From Desertivirga sp966211215 (GTDB taxonomy: Bacteria; Bacteroidota; Bacteroidia; Sphingobacteriales; Sphingobacteriaceae), in NCBI GenBank assembly GCA_966211215.1, contig CBIHNR010000023.1, forward strand, positions 1 through 42,519: a stretch of 42,519 bases of DNA, read 5' to 3'. Below the pieces are notes generated by a model. That model had not been told where the DNA came from, did no database searches, and saw only the letters and a program-made list of their open reading frames with translations. Shown here in pieces: positions 31,744 to 40,688 of this stretch. The position numbers and the translations under genes were made by a program. Position 1 is the stretch's first letter, and every line of letters starts with the position of its first letter.

Positions 31744-32616
31744 TTAATGCGTTGCTGTTGTTAAAGTATCCTGAATTATTTTTCGTATCGTGTCGGTTTC
31801 AGGCTTTGCTGTAACCGGTGCCTTTATTAATGTGCTGTCTGTTACTGCTTTTTCGCAGACAATTTGGTTTGTATATTTTATAATAATTGTCCTGTAGGCA
31901 TCCCAGCCTACTTTTGGCAAAGCCTTCTTGTAAAATACCAGCAGATTTCTAAACTTGGTGTCCAATGAATCTGCATTGCCAAGGACAATCTTATGATCGC
32001 CAACCCTTGGCACCATTTCAATTTCCCTCTGCTCATTTACGTAAAGCTGCTCAATCTGCTCATTCCATAAAGTATCCTTTTTGATAAATAAAGCAGTGGC
32101 GTACAAGCCTTTACCTATCTCTGTTTTAAGAGTATCCACTTTGCCAGAAAAACCTTCCACAATAAAGCCATTGGCTACCACCACGTGCGGGGTAAAACTT
32201 GCGGAAACAGGCATTTTCAGTCCTTCCTTATCCACATAAAAATCTTGCCCTCCAACATTTATTATGCGTAAAATCGGTTCGCGCTGGTTTACCCTGATGC
32301 TCACCACTCCATCCATATCGACATACACTTTTGCCGTCTGGATATAAGGATTGGCCTTTAGAATATTCTCAAGCTTATGTATATCTATTTCATTTAATCT
32401 TTGCCCCACCAAATTGCCCAGATTCATCCGAACAATCCTATCTATTTCATGTCTGTCTATAAAGCTCTCAATGCCTGGAATAATCACTTTAATATCAGTG
32501 CACTTGGCATCACTCTTCTTAACCTGAATAAACCCCATAAGCGCGATGATCCCTCCCAGGCTAAATACCCAGGAAAACAGAATCAATACCGCCCTCCAGT
32601 TTATTCGTTTAAGCAT
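31744..32616 (-). CDS. ftsQ: Cell division protein FtsQ
   Basis: Bitopic inner-membrane protein that links early and late division proteins. 290 residues: short cytoplasmic start, one membrane helix (about 10-30, A-V-L-I-L-F-S-W-V-F), a periplasmic POTRA-like domain (about 45-115, with L-x-x-N-P-Y-I-Q-T-A-K-V-Y-V-D) and the beta domain with R-V-N-Q-R-E-P-I-L-R-I. It overlaps the murC stop by 8 bases and precedes ftsA by 5 bases. Sequence conservation is low in this family, so position in the cluster is a main support. Confidence 0.92.
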   Translation of the reverse strand: MLKRINWRAVLILFSWVFSLGGIIALMGFIQVKKSDAKCTDIKVIIPGIESFIDRHEIDRIVRMNLGNLVGQRLNEIDIHKLENILKANPYIQTAKVYVDMDGVVSIRVNQREPILRIINVGGQDFYVDKEGLKMPVSASFTPHVVVANGFIVEGFSGKVDTLKTEIGKGLYATALFIKKDTLWNEQIEQLYVNEQREIEMVPRVGDHKIVLGNADSLDTKFRNLLVFYKKALPKVGWDAYRTIIIKYTNQIVCEKAVTDSTLIKAPVTAKPETDTIRKIIQDTLTTATH

Positions 32617-33964
32617 TTTCTAATATTTCTTTAATTGGCAGAACCAATGTATCGATATCGCCAGCTCCGACTGTTAAAAGTAGCTCGGGTTTTTTATCCC
32701 TAACAAACTCGGGCACCATATCTTTTCCACATATCTGCCTGTTTTTCAGAGACATTCTATCTGAAATTATCTGTGAAGTAACACCTTCAATCGGTAATTC
32801 CCTTGCAGGATAGATGTCCAACAACACAAGCTCATCCGCAGTGTTTAAAACTTCTGCAAAGCCTTCCACAAAATCGCGCGTTCGGCTAAACAAATGTGGC
32901 TGAAAAACCACTGTCAATTTCTTATCAGGATACAAGCTTCTCACGCCTGAAATACAAGCCCTTAACTCTTCTGGATGGTGGGCATAGTCGTCAATAAAAA
33001 CATGGTTTTCATTTTTTACTACGTATTCAAAACGCCGCTTTACACCTCGAAAATCCTTTAATGCGGCCTTAATCTTTTCTGGTTGAACGCCTAGAAGTAA
33101 TGCCGCTTGAATTGCTGCTGTAGCATTTTCAACGTTATGCAGCCCAGGTAAGCCGAATTCTATGTTTTCAATTTGCTGGCTCTCGTTTTCAAAATCAAAA
33201 AAGAAAGTACCGCTCTCAATTCTGACATTTTTGGCGGAAACCTGAGCGGATTCACTTGCCGAATAGGCAGTGCCCCCTCCAAGCTGCAAGCCTTTTTTGT
33301 GAATAAGCTTTCCGCCTTCTTTTAGCTGTGACGCAAATAATCTGAACGATTCCTTAACATGTGAATCATCCCCGTATATGTCCAGATGATCTGCATCCAT
33401 TGACGTAATTATAGCGATATCTGGATGAAGGCGAAGGAAAGACCGATCGTATTCATCTGCTTCAACCACCATTATGTTATTGTTTCCGAATAAAACATTG
33501 CTATTATAATTTGATGCAATCCCCCCTAAAAAGGCAGTACAATCAAACCCAGAATACTTTAAAATATGCGCAACTATGGTTGAAGTAGTTGTTTTTCCAT
33601 GCGTTCCTGCAACAGCTACAGTATACATGCCCTTACTTATTATACCCAACACCTCAGAGCGCTTTTTCGGTTCGAATCCCTTATCCTGAAAATAATTCAG
33701 GATTGCCGAATCTTTTGGAATTGCCGGTGTATAAATCACAAGTAACGAATCCGACATAACTCTGAAACTTTCAGGAATTTCGCTTACAGAGTCTGTAAAT
33801 GTGATAGTGATTCCCTCTGTTTCAAGTGCATCTGTTAATGTAGTTTGAGTACGGTCATAGCCAATAACTTCGCATCCCCTTTTATGGAAATAACGAGCCA
33901 ATCCGCTCATGCCGATTCCGCCAATTCCTACCAGATAAACTTGTTTTATATTGTTCAATTCCAT
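32609..33964 (-). CDS. murC: UDP-N-acetylmuramate--L-alanine ligase
   Basis: Adds the first amino acid (L-Ala) to UDP-MurNAc in the cytosol. 451 residues of the Mur ligase family: Rossmann-type N domain with G-I-G-G-I-G-M-S-G-L-A (13-23), ATP-binding A-G-T-H-G-K-T-T-T-S (119-128) and the central D-E-Y-D-R-S-F motif, typical of MurC. It follows murG after a 176-base gap that contains a long inverted repeat, and overlaps ftsQ by 8 bases. Assignment secure. Confidence 0.96.
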   Translation of the reverse strand: MELNNIKQVYLVGIGGIGMSGLARYFHKRGCEVIGYDRTQTTLTDALETEGITITFTDSVSEIPESFRVMSDSLLVIYTPAIPKDSAILNYFQDKGFEPKKRSEVLGIISKGMYTVAVAGTHGKTTTSTIVAHILKYSGFDCTAFLGGIASNYNSNVLFGNNNIMVVEADEYDRSFLRLHPDIAIITSMDADHLDIYGDDSHVKESFRLFASQLKEGGKLIHKKGLQLGGGTAYSASESAQVSAKNVRIESGTFFFDFENESQQIENIEFGLPGLHNVENATAAIQAALLLGVQPEKIKAALKDFRGVKRRFEYVVKNENHVFIDDYAHHPEELRACISGVRSLYPDKKLTVVFQPHLFSRTRDFVEGFAEVLNTADELVLLDIYPARELPIEGVTSQIISDRMSLKNRQICGKDMVPEFVRDKKPELLLTVGAGDIDTLVLPIKEILENA

Positions 33965-33972
33965 CTTTTATT

Positions 33973-34148
33973 GAGGTTAAAGGTGAAAGCTAAAAGGGGA
34001 AAGGTTCCGGTATGACGCCTACCAGGCATAATCCAAAAACTTTATCATTTTACTTATCCGCCTTTACATTCATCTTTATTTAAACCTTTGTTCCTTTTAT
34101 AAAACTTTGCAAGAAGCCTTTCAACTTTATCCTTTCGCCTTTAACCTC
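33973..34148. repeat. Long low-complexity inverted repeat in the murG-murC gap
   Basis: Left arm at 33973 reads GAGGTTAAAGGTGAAAG, and right arm 34131-34148 is its inverse with one change (GAGGTTAAAGGCGAAAG), the similarity continuing for about 34 bases with mismatches. The right arm runs into the murG stop codon. Between the arms are a smaller hairpin GCCT-ACC-AGGC (34017-34027) and more pyrimidine-rich CTTT-type units. The sequence is made of AAAGG-type heptads, not coding, and separates two operon genes. Confidence 0.65.
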
Positions 34149-35244
34149 TATGAGCTATTTTTAGAACTTCTTTTGCTATTACTTCATCAGCATCTGACAA
34201 AGCCAGTTCCCCGATCTTTATACTTAAATTTTTCTTCTTTTCTTCGTTGCCTATCAGCTCCAAAGCGGTGTCTACCAAGCCTGATTCTGCAGCAGAATCT
34301 TTCACTAATATTGCAGCATCGTTTTGAACCAAAGCCATAGCATTCTTTGTTTGGTGATCCTCTGCAACATTAGGCGAAGGCACCAGTATTACAGGCTTTT
34401 TAACTACATATAATTCAGCAATGGTACCTGCTCCTGCTCTCGAAATTATTACATCTGCCGCCGCATAAGCATAATCCATTCTGTTAAGGAATTCTAAAGC
34501 CACTATCCCTTTATGCTCTATTCCTTTTAGCTGTTCTTCAATAGTTTTGTAATAATATTTTCCCGTTTGCCAGATTAGCTGAACATCAGTATCTATGAGC
34601 TTTTTTAAGCCAGCAAGCATGCTTTTATTTAGCGTTCCTGCTCCCAAACTCCCACCTGTCACGAGGATCGTTTTCTTTTGCGGAGATAATCCAAATGAAA
34701 GCAGCGCTTCTTCTCGTTTTCCTTCGATGTCTACCGATTGTTTCCTTATCGGATTACCTGTTAACATTAATCTATCCGCCGGAAAAAACTTATCCATCCC
34801 TTCAAAAGCCACACATATTTTTTTCGCCTTTTCACCCAGCCTTTTGTTGGTTATGCCAGCATAAGAATTCTGTTCCTGAATAAGATATGGTACTCCCATT
34901 TGTCCGGCGGCATAGAGCAGCGGACCAGACGCATAACCACCCACTCCAACAGCTACGTCGGGCTTAAACTGCTTAATAACCGAACGAGCTTTCAAAAGGC
35001 TCTTTATAATTTTAAAAGGAAGAAAAACATTCTTCCATAAAGCCTTTCGCTGAAAGCCTTGAATATCTAAACCGATAATCTGATAGCCGGCTGCTGGTAC
35101 TTTCTCCATCTCCATTCTCCCATTAGCACCAACAAATAACACTTCAGTAGCAGGATCAATACGCTTCAGAGCGTTTGCAATTGCAACTGCCGGGAAGATA
35201 TGCCCCCCTGTTCCGCCTCCGCTTATAATTACCCGTTTTGACAT
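34141..35244 (-). CDS. murG: UDP-N-acetylglucosamine--lipid I GlcNAc transferase
   Basis: Turns lipid I into lipid II on the cytoplasmic face of the membrane. 367 residues, GT-B fold, family GT28: N-terminal glycine-rich loop G-G-G-T-G-G-H-I-F-P-A (9-19), V-G-V-G-G-Y-A-S-G-P, a second loop G-G-S-L-G-A-G-T-L-N, and the P-x-P-N-V-A-E-D-H-Q-T-K-N-A motif near the C-terminus. Both gaps flanking it in the cluster (103 bases to ftsW, 176 to murC) hold inverted repeats of simple sequence. Assignment secure. Confidence 0.97.
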   Translation of the reverse strand: MSKRVIISGGGTGGHIFPAVAIANALKRIDPATEVLFVGANGRMEMEKVPAAGYQIIGLDIQGFQRKALWKNVFLPFKIIKSLLKARSVIKQFKPDVAVGVGGYASGPLLYAAGQMGVPYLIQEQNSYAGITNKRLGEKAKKICVAFEGMDKFFPADRLMLTGNPIRKQSVDIEGKREEALLSFGLSPQKKTILVTGGSLGAGTLNKSMLAGLKKLIDTDVQLIWQTGKYYYKTIEEQLKGIEHKGIVALEFLNRMDYAYAAADVIISRAGAGTIAELYVVKKPVILVPSPNVAEDHQTKNAMALVQNDAAILVKDSAAESGLVDTALELIGNEEKKKNLSIKIGELALSDADEVIAKEVLKIAHRG

Positions 35245-35258
35245 GTTTGTGGTTATTT

Positions 35259-35353
35259 GAATGAGAGAATGATTAAATGAGAGAATGAATGAATTTTCGC
35301 TTAATGCCTATTTTTCATTCCATCCCTCCTTCATTCTATCCTTCTCTCTATTC
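35259..35353. repeat. GAATGA-type inverted repeat between ftsW and murG
   Basis: Left arm 35259-35294 carries GAATGA units (GAATGAGAGAATGA, GAGAATGAATGAA); right arm 35315-35353 is the pyrimidine counterpart with TCATTC units and runs into the ftsW stop codon. TCATTCTATCCTTC at 35331-35344 is the exact inverse of 6768-6781 in the rpmG-DUF4295 gap. Imperfect pairing over about 35 bases. Confidence 0.6.
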
Positions 35354-36529
35354 GTCTATTTCTCCGACAATAATTTTATCGTTTGTTTTCTTTTCTTCTT
35401 TTTCTGTTGGCTTCTTCTTCTCCTCTACATCTCGGCTCACACTTAAAATAATACCAAATGCCACGCTTGTAAAAAGGATTGAAGTACCTCCCATACTTAC
35501 TAAAGGAAGTGGCACCCCAGTTACTGGCCCCAAGCCAACCGCAACAGCCATGTTTGCAAACGCCTGAATGGTTAAGCTAAAACTTAATCCAGCTGCCAGC
35601 AATGCCCCAAACGCCTTGGGGCTGGCCGTCACAATCAAAATACATCGGTATAGAAATATCAGATAAATGATAATCAATCCAACTCCACCAACCAAACCGT
35701 ATTCTTCAATTATTAATGCGAATACGAAATCCGAATACGGGTGAGGTAAAAAATTCCTTTGTATGCTATTACCTGGACCTTTACCAAAAACGCCCCCGGT
35801 GGCTATTGCAATTTTTGACTGATTGGATTGAAATGCCTTATCCGGATCAGCTTTTTCGGGGTACATATAGGTTTCAATACGCGAAATGTAGGTTTTTCGG
35901 CGGGGGCCTAAAAACACAACACACATTAATAAAACCAAGCCACCAAGACAAACAATACCAATTTGCTTGATGCTAATACGCCCTATAATTAGTAACAAAA
36001 TGCTTACACCAAACAACATCAAAGCTGTTGACAAATTGGCTAAAGCAATCAGTATAAACACCACGCAAACCGAACCCATTATGGGCAAGAATGCATCTTT
36101 TACATCCTTAATATTTTCCTGCTTTCGGGTTAGGGTTCTTGCCAGGAAGGTGATCAGGGCAAGCTTAGCCATATCCGAAGTTTGGAATGTTTGATTGATA
36201 ATTGGAATTGTAACCCACCTACTCGCACTATTTACCGTGTTTCCAAAAATCAGGGTATAAAACAGCAATGGTATCGTGATAACCATCAAAATTTTTGAAA
36301 TACCTGCATAATAGCGGTAATCGAGAAGATGTGAAAAATACATCAAAGCGATACCCCCAACTATAAAAATAAGGTGCTTCATTAAATAGGCTTCAGTTCC
36401 AACTCCCTTCTTGTACGCAATTGTTCCTGTTGCACTATAAACCGCCAATAACGACCATACAGAAAGCAAAATCACGATCAGCCATATCCAGCGGTCGCCT
36501 TTTGTTTTACTTAATATCAGATTCATCAT
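35348..36529 (-). CDS. ftsW: SEDS-family peptidoglycan glycosyltransferase FtsW
   Basis: Septal peptidoglycan polymerase of the SEDS family; about ten membrane helices in 393 residues. Family marks: S-A-S-R-W-V-T-I in the first large loop, and H-P-Y-S-D-F-V-F-A-L-I-I-E-E-Y-G near the middle, which holds the catalytic Asp region. The C-terminal tail is Lys/Glu-rich and cytoplasmic. FtsW works with the FtsI transpeptidase encoded at the head of this cluster. The next gene upstream is murD, 54 bases away. Confidence 0.95.
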   Translation of the reverse strand: MMNLILSKTKGDRWIWLIVILLSVWSLLAVYSATGTIAYKKGVGTEAYLMKHLIFIVGGIALMYFSHLLDYRYYAGISKILMVITIPLLFYTLIFGNTVNSASRWVTIPIINQTFQTSDMAKLALITFLARTLTRKQENIKDVKDAFLPIMGSVCVVFILIALANLSTALMLFGVSILLLIIGRISIKQIGIVCLGGLVLLMCVVFLGPRRKTYISRIETYMYPEKADPDKAFQSNQSKIAIATGGVFGKGPGNSIQRNFLPHPYSDFVFALIIEEYGLVGGVGLIIIYLIFLYRCILIVTASPKAFGALLAAGLSFSLTIQAFANMAVAVGLGPVTGVPLPLVSMGGTSILFTSVAFGIILSVSRDVEEKKKPTEKEEKKTNDKIIVGEIDE

Positions 36530-36583
36530 AAGCTTATTTTTTATCGCACTAATTCGTCATTCCAACACCCTCTTATAAAGGGT

Positions 36584-37930
36584 TTACAATTCTCTCACTG
36601 CGGCTTTAAACTGGTCTCCTCTGTCCTCATAATTTCGGAACAAATCGAAACTTGCGCAAGCCGGAGACAAGAGTACTGTATCGCCCTTTTTAGCCAGATG
36701 ATAAGCAATCTGCACGGCCTCTGAAGCTGAAAACGTGTTAACAATAACTTCTACATCATCTTCAAAAGCATCATGTATGCGCTTATTATCTTTTCCTAGG
36801 CAGACAATTGCTTTTACTTTATTTTTAACCAAATCCTTCAGCATACTGTAGTCGTTTCCTTTGTCAACACCACCAAGAATCAATACCACATCTGTATTCA
36901 TACTTTCAAGTGCATACCATGTGGAGTTAACGTTAGTGGCTTTAGAATCGTTAATAAAATCGATTCCACTGATGCGCCCGGCGTGCTCCAAACGATGCTC
37001 AATATTCTTGAAATCGCCCATACTTTCGCGTATAGTTTCGTTTCTTAATTCGAGTACTTTACCCACAATTCCAGAAGCCATTGAATTGTAAGTATTATGT
37101 TTGCCCTGCAGGGCCAGATCATGAATAGACATGTTGAATGTTTGTTGGTTTCCCAGATTTATATTGATTTGGTTATTCTCTAAAAATGCACCTATAGCAA
37201 GCTTCTTCTGAATAGAAAAAGGATAGGCTTTGGCAATAATCTCGTGGCGCTTTAAACCCTTAATTGTCTCTTCATCGTCTGCGCAATAAATAAAAACATC
37301 ATTCTCTGTTTGATTTTGGATTATGCGAAACTTAGAGTCAGCATAATTGTCCATTTTATAATCATACCTGTCGAGATGGTCGGGCGTAATATTCAGTAAA
37401 ACAGCAATATCCGCCTTAAACTTATACATATCATCCAGCATAAAGCTGCTTATCTCCAGCACATAATATTCAAAATTTTTGGTAGCCACCTGGCGGGCAA
37501 AGCTATTGCCGATGTTGCCAGCTAATCCTACGTTAAGGCCTGCTTTTTTGAGCATGTGGTAGGTTAACATAGTGGTGGTTGTCTTACCATTTGAACCCGT
37601 TATGCAAATTGTTTTAGCCGAGGTGTATCTACCAGCAAATTCAATTTCGGAAATAACCGAAACACCCTTCTCTCTTAGCTTCTTAATTAACAGAGCTTTT
37701 TCCGGAATCCCGGGGCTCTTAATAACTTCAGCAGCTCCCATAATCCTTTCTTCAGAATGTTGCTTTTCTTCAAAATCGATTCCATTATCCTGAAGTTCAC
37801 GTTTGTACTTTTCAGCTATCTCTCCCAAATCAGACACAAAAACTTCAAAGCCCTGTTTTTTTGCCAAAACTGCTGCCCCGACACCACTTTCACCGGCTCC
37901 CAAAACTACTATCAGCCCATTCTTTGCCAT
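36584..37930 (-). CDS. murD: UDP-N-acetylmuramoylalanine--D-glutamate ligase
   Basis: Adds D-Glu to UDP-MurNAc-L-Ala. 448 residues: N-terminal G-A-G-E-S-G-V-G-A-A (11-20), ATP-binding T-G-S-N-G-K-T-T-T (111-119), central N-I-T-P-D-H-L-D-R and F-I-N-D-S-K-A-T-N, the last two being classic MurD motifs. The start ATG overlaps the mraY stop by one base (TAATG), so translation is probably coupled. Assignment secure. Confidence 0.97.
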   Translation of the reverse strand: MAKNGLIVVLGAGESGVGAAVLAKKQGFEVFVSDLGEIAEKYKRELQDNGIDFEEKQHSEERIMGAAEVIKSPGIPEKALLIKKLREKGVSVISEIEFAGRYTSAKTICITGSNGKTTTTMLTYHMLKKAGLNVGLAGNIGNSFARQVATKNFEYYVLEISSFMLDDMYKFKADIAVLLNITPDHLDRYDYKMDNYADSKFRIIQNQTENDVFIYCADDEETIKGLKRHEIIAKAYPFSIQKKLAIGAFLENNQININLGNQQTFNMSIHDLALQGKHNTYNSMASGIVGKVLELRNETIRESMGDFKNIEHRLEHAGRISGIDFINDSKATNVNSTWYALESMNTDVVLILGGVDKGNDYSMLKDLVKNKVKAIVCLGKDNKRIHDAFEDDVEVIVNTFSASEAVQIAYHLAKKGDTVLLSPACASFDLFRNYEDRGDQFKAAVREL

Positions 37931-39171
37931 TATCTTAGTTTTAGAGTTACAATAGTTAATATTGCCAGGATTATTCCTATAATCCAGAAACGTGTCACGA
38001 TTTTGGCTTCATGATAGCCTCGTTTTTGATAGTGATGATGTAACGGCGACATCAAGAAAATTCTTCGGCCTTCTCCAAATTTCTTTTTAGTATACTTAAA
38101 GTAAGATACCTGCATTATTACTGATAAATTCTCCACAAGGAAGATTCCACAGAGAATCGGGATTAGCAATTCCTTACGAATCATGATTGCAAATGCAGCT
38201 ATGATCCCTCCAATTGCAAGACTTCCGGTATCACCCATAAATACTTGAGCCGGATAGGAGTTGTACCAAAGAAACCCAACACATGCACCAACAAAGGCTC
38301 CGGCAAAAATCACCAGCTCTCCCGAATTCGGGATATACATAATGTTTAGATAATTGGCGGTTATGGTGTTACCCGAAACATAAGCCAGAATAGCCAAAGT
38401 AATGGCAATTATAGCTGAGGTGCCCGTAGCGAGCCCATCTATACCATCTGTAATATTTGCCCCGTTTGAAACTGCTGTAATAATTACGATTACAAAGAGC
38501 AGGAACACAACCAAGGTATATTTTTCGTATCCGGTGCCTAAAAACTTAAGCACCTTTCCATAATCAAACTCATTGTTTTTATAGAAAGGGATGTTGGTTT
38601 TAGTCGACTTTAAATTTTGAGTGAAATAATATTCATTCCCTTTTTGCTGAACCTCAAGCGGAGCAGCATTAGTAGTAGGCAAGGTTACCTGCTGGCGCAC
38701 AACAATATCGGGGTGGAAATACATTGTCCAACCTACGATTAGTGCAAGCCCAACCTGCCCCATAATTTTAAAACGCCCGGCCAGCCCTTCTTTATCCTTC
38801 TTAAAAACCTTAATATAGTCGTCGATAAAGCCGATTGCCCCCATCCAAATGGTAGTTACAATCATCAGTATAACGTAGATATTCTCCAGCTTAGCAAACA
38901 AAAGTGTAGGCACCAAAATTCCCAACAGGATAATGATCCCCCCCATGGTTGGTGTACCTTGTTTTTGCATCTGGCCTTCCAAGCCCAGATTTCTTACAGT
39001 TTCGCCTACCTGCTTGGCACGCAAAATGCGGATAAGACGATTTCCATAAATAGTAGTAAATAACAAAGAAATAATAATCGTCATAGAAGCCCTGAACGAG
39101 ATGTATTGAAACACCCCGGCTCCCGGAAAATCATATTCCCTATCCAACCACGTAAATAAATAATATAGCAT
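37930..39171 (-). CDS. mraY: Phospho-N-acetylmuramoyl-pentapeptide transferase
   Basis: Moves phospho-MurNAc-pentapeptide to undecaprenyl phosphate, giving lipid I. 413 residues with about ten membrane helices: G-T-P-T-M-G-G (72-78), F-I-D-D-Y-I-K (115-121) and N-I-T-D-G-I-D-G-L-A (239-248), all catalytic-site motifs, and the H-H-H-Y-Q-K-R near the C-terminus. The usual length is about 360; a hydrophilic stretch of about 50 extra residues (about 155-215) lies in one loop, as in other Bacteroidota. It overlaps murD by one base and lies 59 bases after murE. Confidence 0.96.
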   Translation of the reverse strand: MLYYLFTWLDREYDFPGAGVFQYISFRASMTIIISLLFTTIYGNRLIRILRAKQVGETVRNLGLEGQMQKQGTPTMGGIIILLGILVPTLLFAKLENIYVILMIVTTIWMGAIGFIDDYIKVFKKDKEGLAGRFKIMGQVGLALIVGWTMYFHPDIVVRQQVTLPTTNAAPLEVQQKGNEYYFTQNLKSTKTNIPFYKNNEFDYGKVLKFLGTGYEKYTLVVFLLFVIVIITAVSNGANITDGIDGLATGTSAIIAITLAILAYVSGNTITANYLNIMYIPNSGELVIFAGAFVGACVGFLWYNSYPAQVFMGDTGSLAIGGIIAAFAIMIRKELLIPILCGIFLVENLSVIMQVSYFKYTKKKFGEGRRIFLMSPLHHHYQKRGYHEAKIVTRFWIIGIILAILTIVTLKLR

Positions 39172-39230
39172 CTTAGATATGCAATTTCGTATTGTTATTT
39201 ATTACTAATGGGGTTTTCCCATCAGATCTT

Positions 39231-40688
39231 CTATAATTCAGCGAATGCCTTTGCAAGCATTTCCTTATCGTCAAAAGGATACTTCACCCCTTGTATTTCC
39301 TGATACTTTTCGTGCCCCTTACCAGCCAGCAAGATTATATCGCCAGGTTTAGCCAAATGGCAGGCAGTACGTATAGCTTCTTTTCTGTCTAAAATGGACA
39401 GAGCTTTTTTTCTATTCGTAAGCGTTAAGCCGTCTTCCATCTCCTTAATAATTTGCCCGGGATCTTCCGAACGGGGATTATCTGCGGTCAAAATCACCTT
39501 ATCGCTCCACTCGCAGGCAACCTGAGCCATCACAGGGCGTTTAGCCTTGTCTCTATCACCACCGCAACCTATGATTGTAATTACATGCTCATTCCCTTTT
39601 CGAATATCCTGGATAGTGCTTAACACGTTTTGTACCGCATCGGGAGTGTGTGCGTAATCCACAATACCTACTATACCATTCTCCGAAGTGATATAATCAA
39701 AGCGCCCTTCTGCTCCACTCAGCTGGCTTAATACAGTCAGGACCTTGATGTTGTCTTGTTCCAACAACATAGCGGTAGCATAAACAGCCAGCAAATTGTA
39801 AGCATTAAAGCTTCCAACCAGCTTAAACCATACTTCTTGTCCGTTAATATTTAGAAATAGGCCACCAAACTGATTTTCAATTATTTTCGCTTTAAAATCA
39901 GCTAAATTCTTTAAGCTATACGTTTTTTGATGAGCCTTTGTATTCTGCAGCATTACCTTACCATTCTTATCATCAATGTTGGTAATGGCAAAGGCCGTCT
40001 TGTCTAAACCATCAAAAAACGTTTTCTTAGCCCTTAGGTATGAATCGAATGTTTTATGAAAGTCCAAATGGTCATGAGTGAGGTTAGAAAACACGCCCCC
40101 CGCGAATTTTAAGCCTTCAATTCTATGCTGAGCTACCGCATGTGAACTAACTTCCATAAAGCAATAGTCACAGCCGGTTTCAACCATCTCTGCCAATAGC
40201 CTGTTTAAAGCAATGGGGTCAGGAGTGGTATGAGTAGATGGTACTATCGTGTTATGAATATGATTTTGAACCGTAGAAATTAGCCCGGTTTTATACCCTA
40301 ACTCTTCAAAAAGTTTATAGAGAAGGGTTGCAATGGTTGTTTTCCCATTGGTACCTGTTATCCCTACCAGACTTAATTTGGATGAAGGATTGTCGTAAAA
40401 ATTAGAAGCAACAACACCTAAAGCTTTCGACGAATCAGCAACTTTTATATATGTAACAGAATCCGTTAGCTCGGCAGGAAAATCCTCTAAAACAACATAA
40501 GATGCACCTAACTTAATAGCTTTATCAATAAAAGTATGCCCATCTGCCACTGTGCCACGAACTGCCACAAACAAGGAACCTGGCTCGACTAAACGCGAAT
40601 CGAATACTACTGCACTGACGGCCCCTTCATTCGAACCTTTTTGTTCAAGAACCTTCACACCATTAAGTAATTCCTTTAGCTCAATCAT
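39231..40688 (-). CDS. murE: UDP-MurNAc-tripeptide synthetase (meso-diaminopimelate type)
   Basis: Adds the third residue to UDP-MurNAc-L-Ala-D-Glu. 485 residues: N-terminal V-F-D-S-R (28-32), ATP-binding T-G-T-N-G-K-T-T (111-118), T-H-D-H-L-D-F-H, and the specificity motif D-N-P-R (403-406), which marks enzymes that add meso-diaminopimelate rather than lysine. That fits dapA in the same window. The ATG follows the ftsI stop with no gap (TAA-ATG). murF is not in this cluster. Confidence 0.97.
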   Translation of the reverse strand: MIELKELLNGVKVLEQKGSNEGAVSAVVFDSRLVEPGSLFVAVRGTVADGHTFIDKAIKLGASYVVLEDFPAELTDSVTYIKVADSSKALGVVASNFYDNPSSKLSLVGITGTNGKTTIATLLYKLFEELGYKTGLISTVQNHIHNTIVPSTHTTPDPIALNRLLAEMVETGCDYCFMEVSSHAVAQHRIEGLKFAGGVFSNLTHDHLDFHKTFDSYLRAKKTFFDGLDKTAFAITNIDDKNGKVMLQNTKAHQKTYSLKNLADFKAKIIENQFGGLFLNINGQEVWFKLVGSFNAYNLLAVYATAMLLEQDNIKVLTVLSQLSGAEGRFDYITSENGIVGIVDYAHTPDAVQNVLSTIQDIRKGNEHVITIIGCGGDRDKAKRPVMAQVACEWSDKVILTADNPRSEDPGQIIKEMEDGLTLTNRKKALSILDRKEAIRTACHLAKPGDIILLAGKGHEKYQEIQGVKYPFDDKEMLAKAFAEL

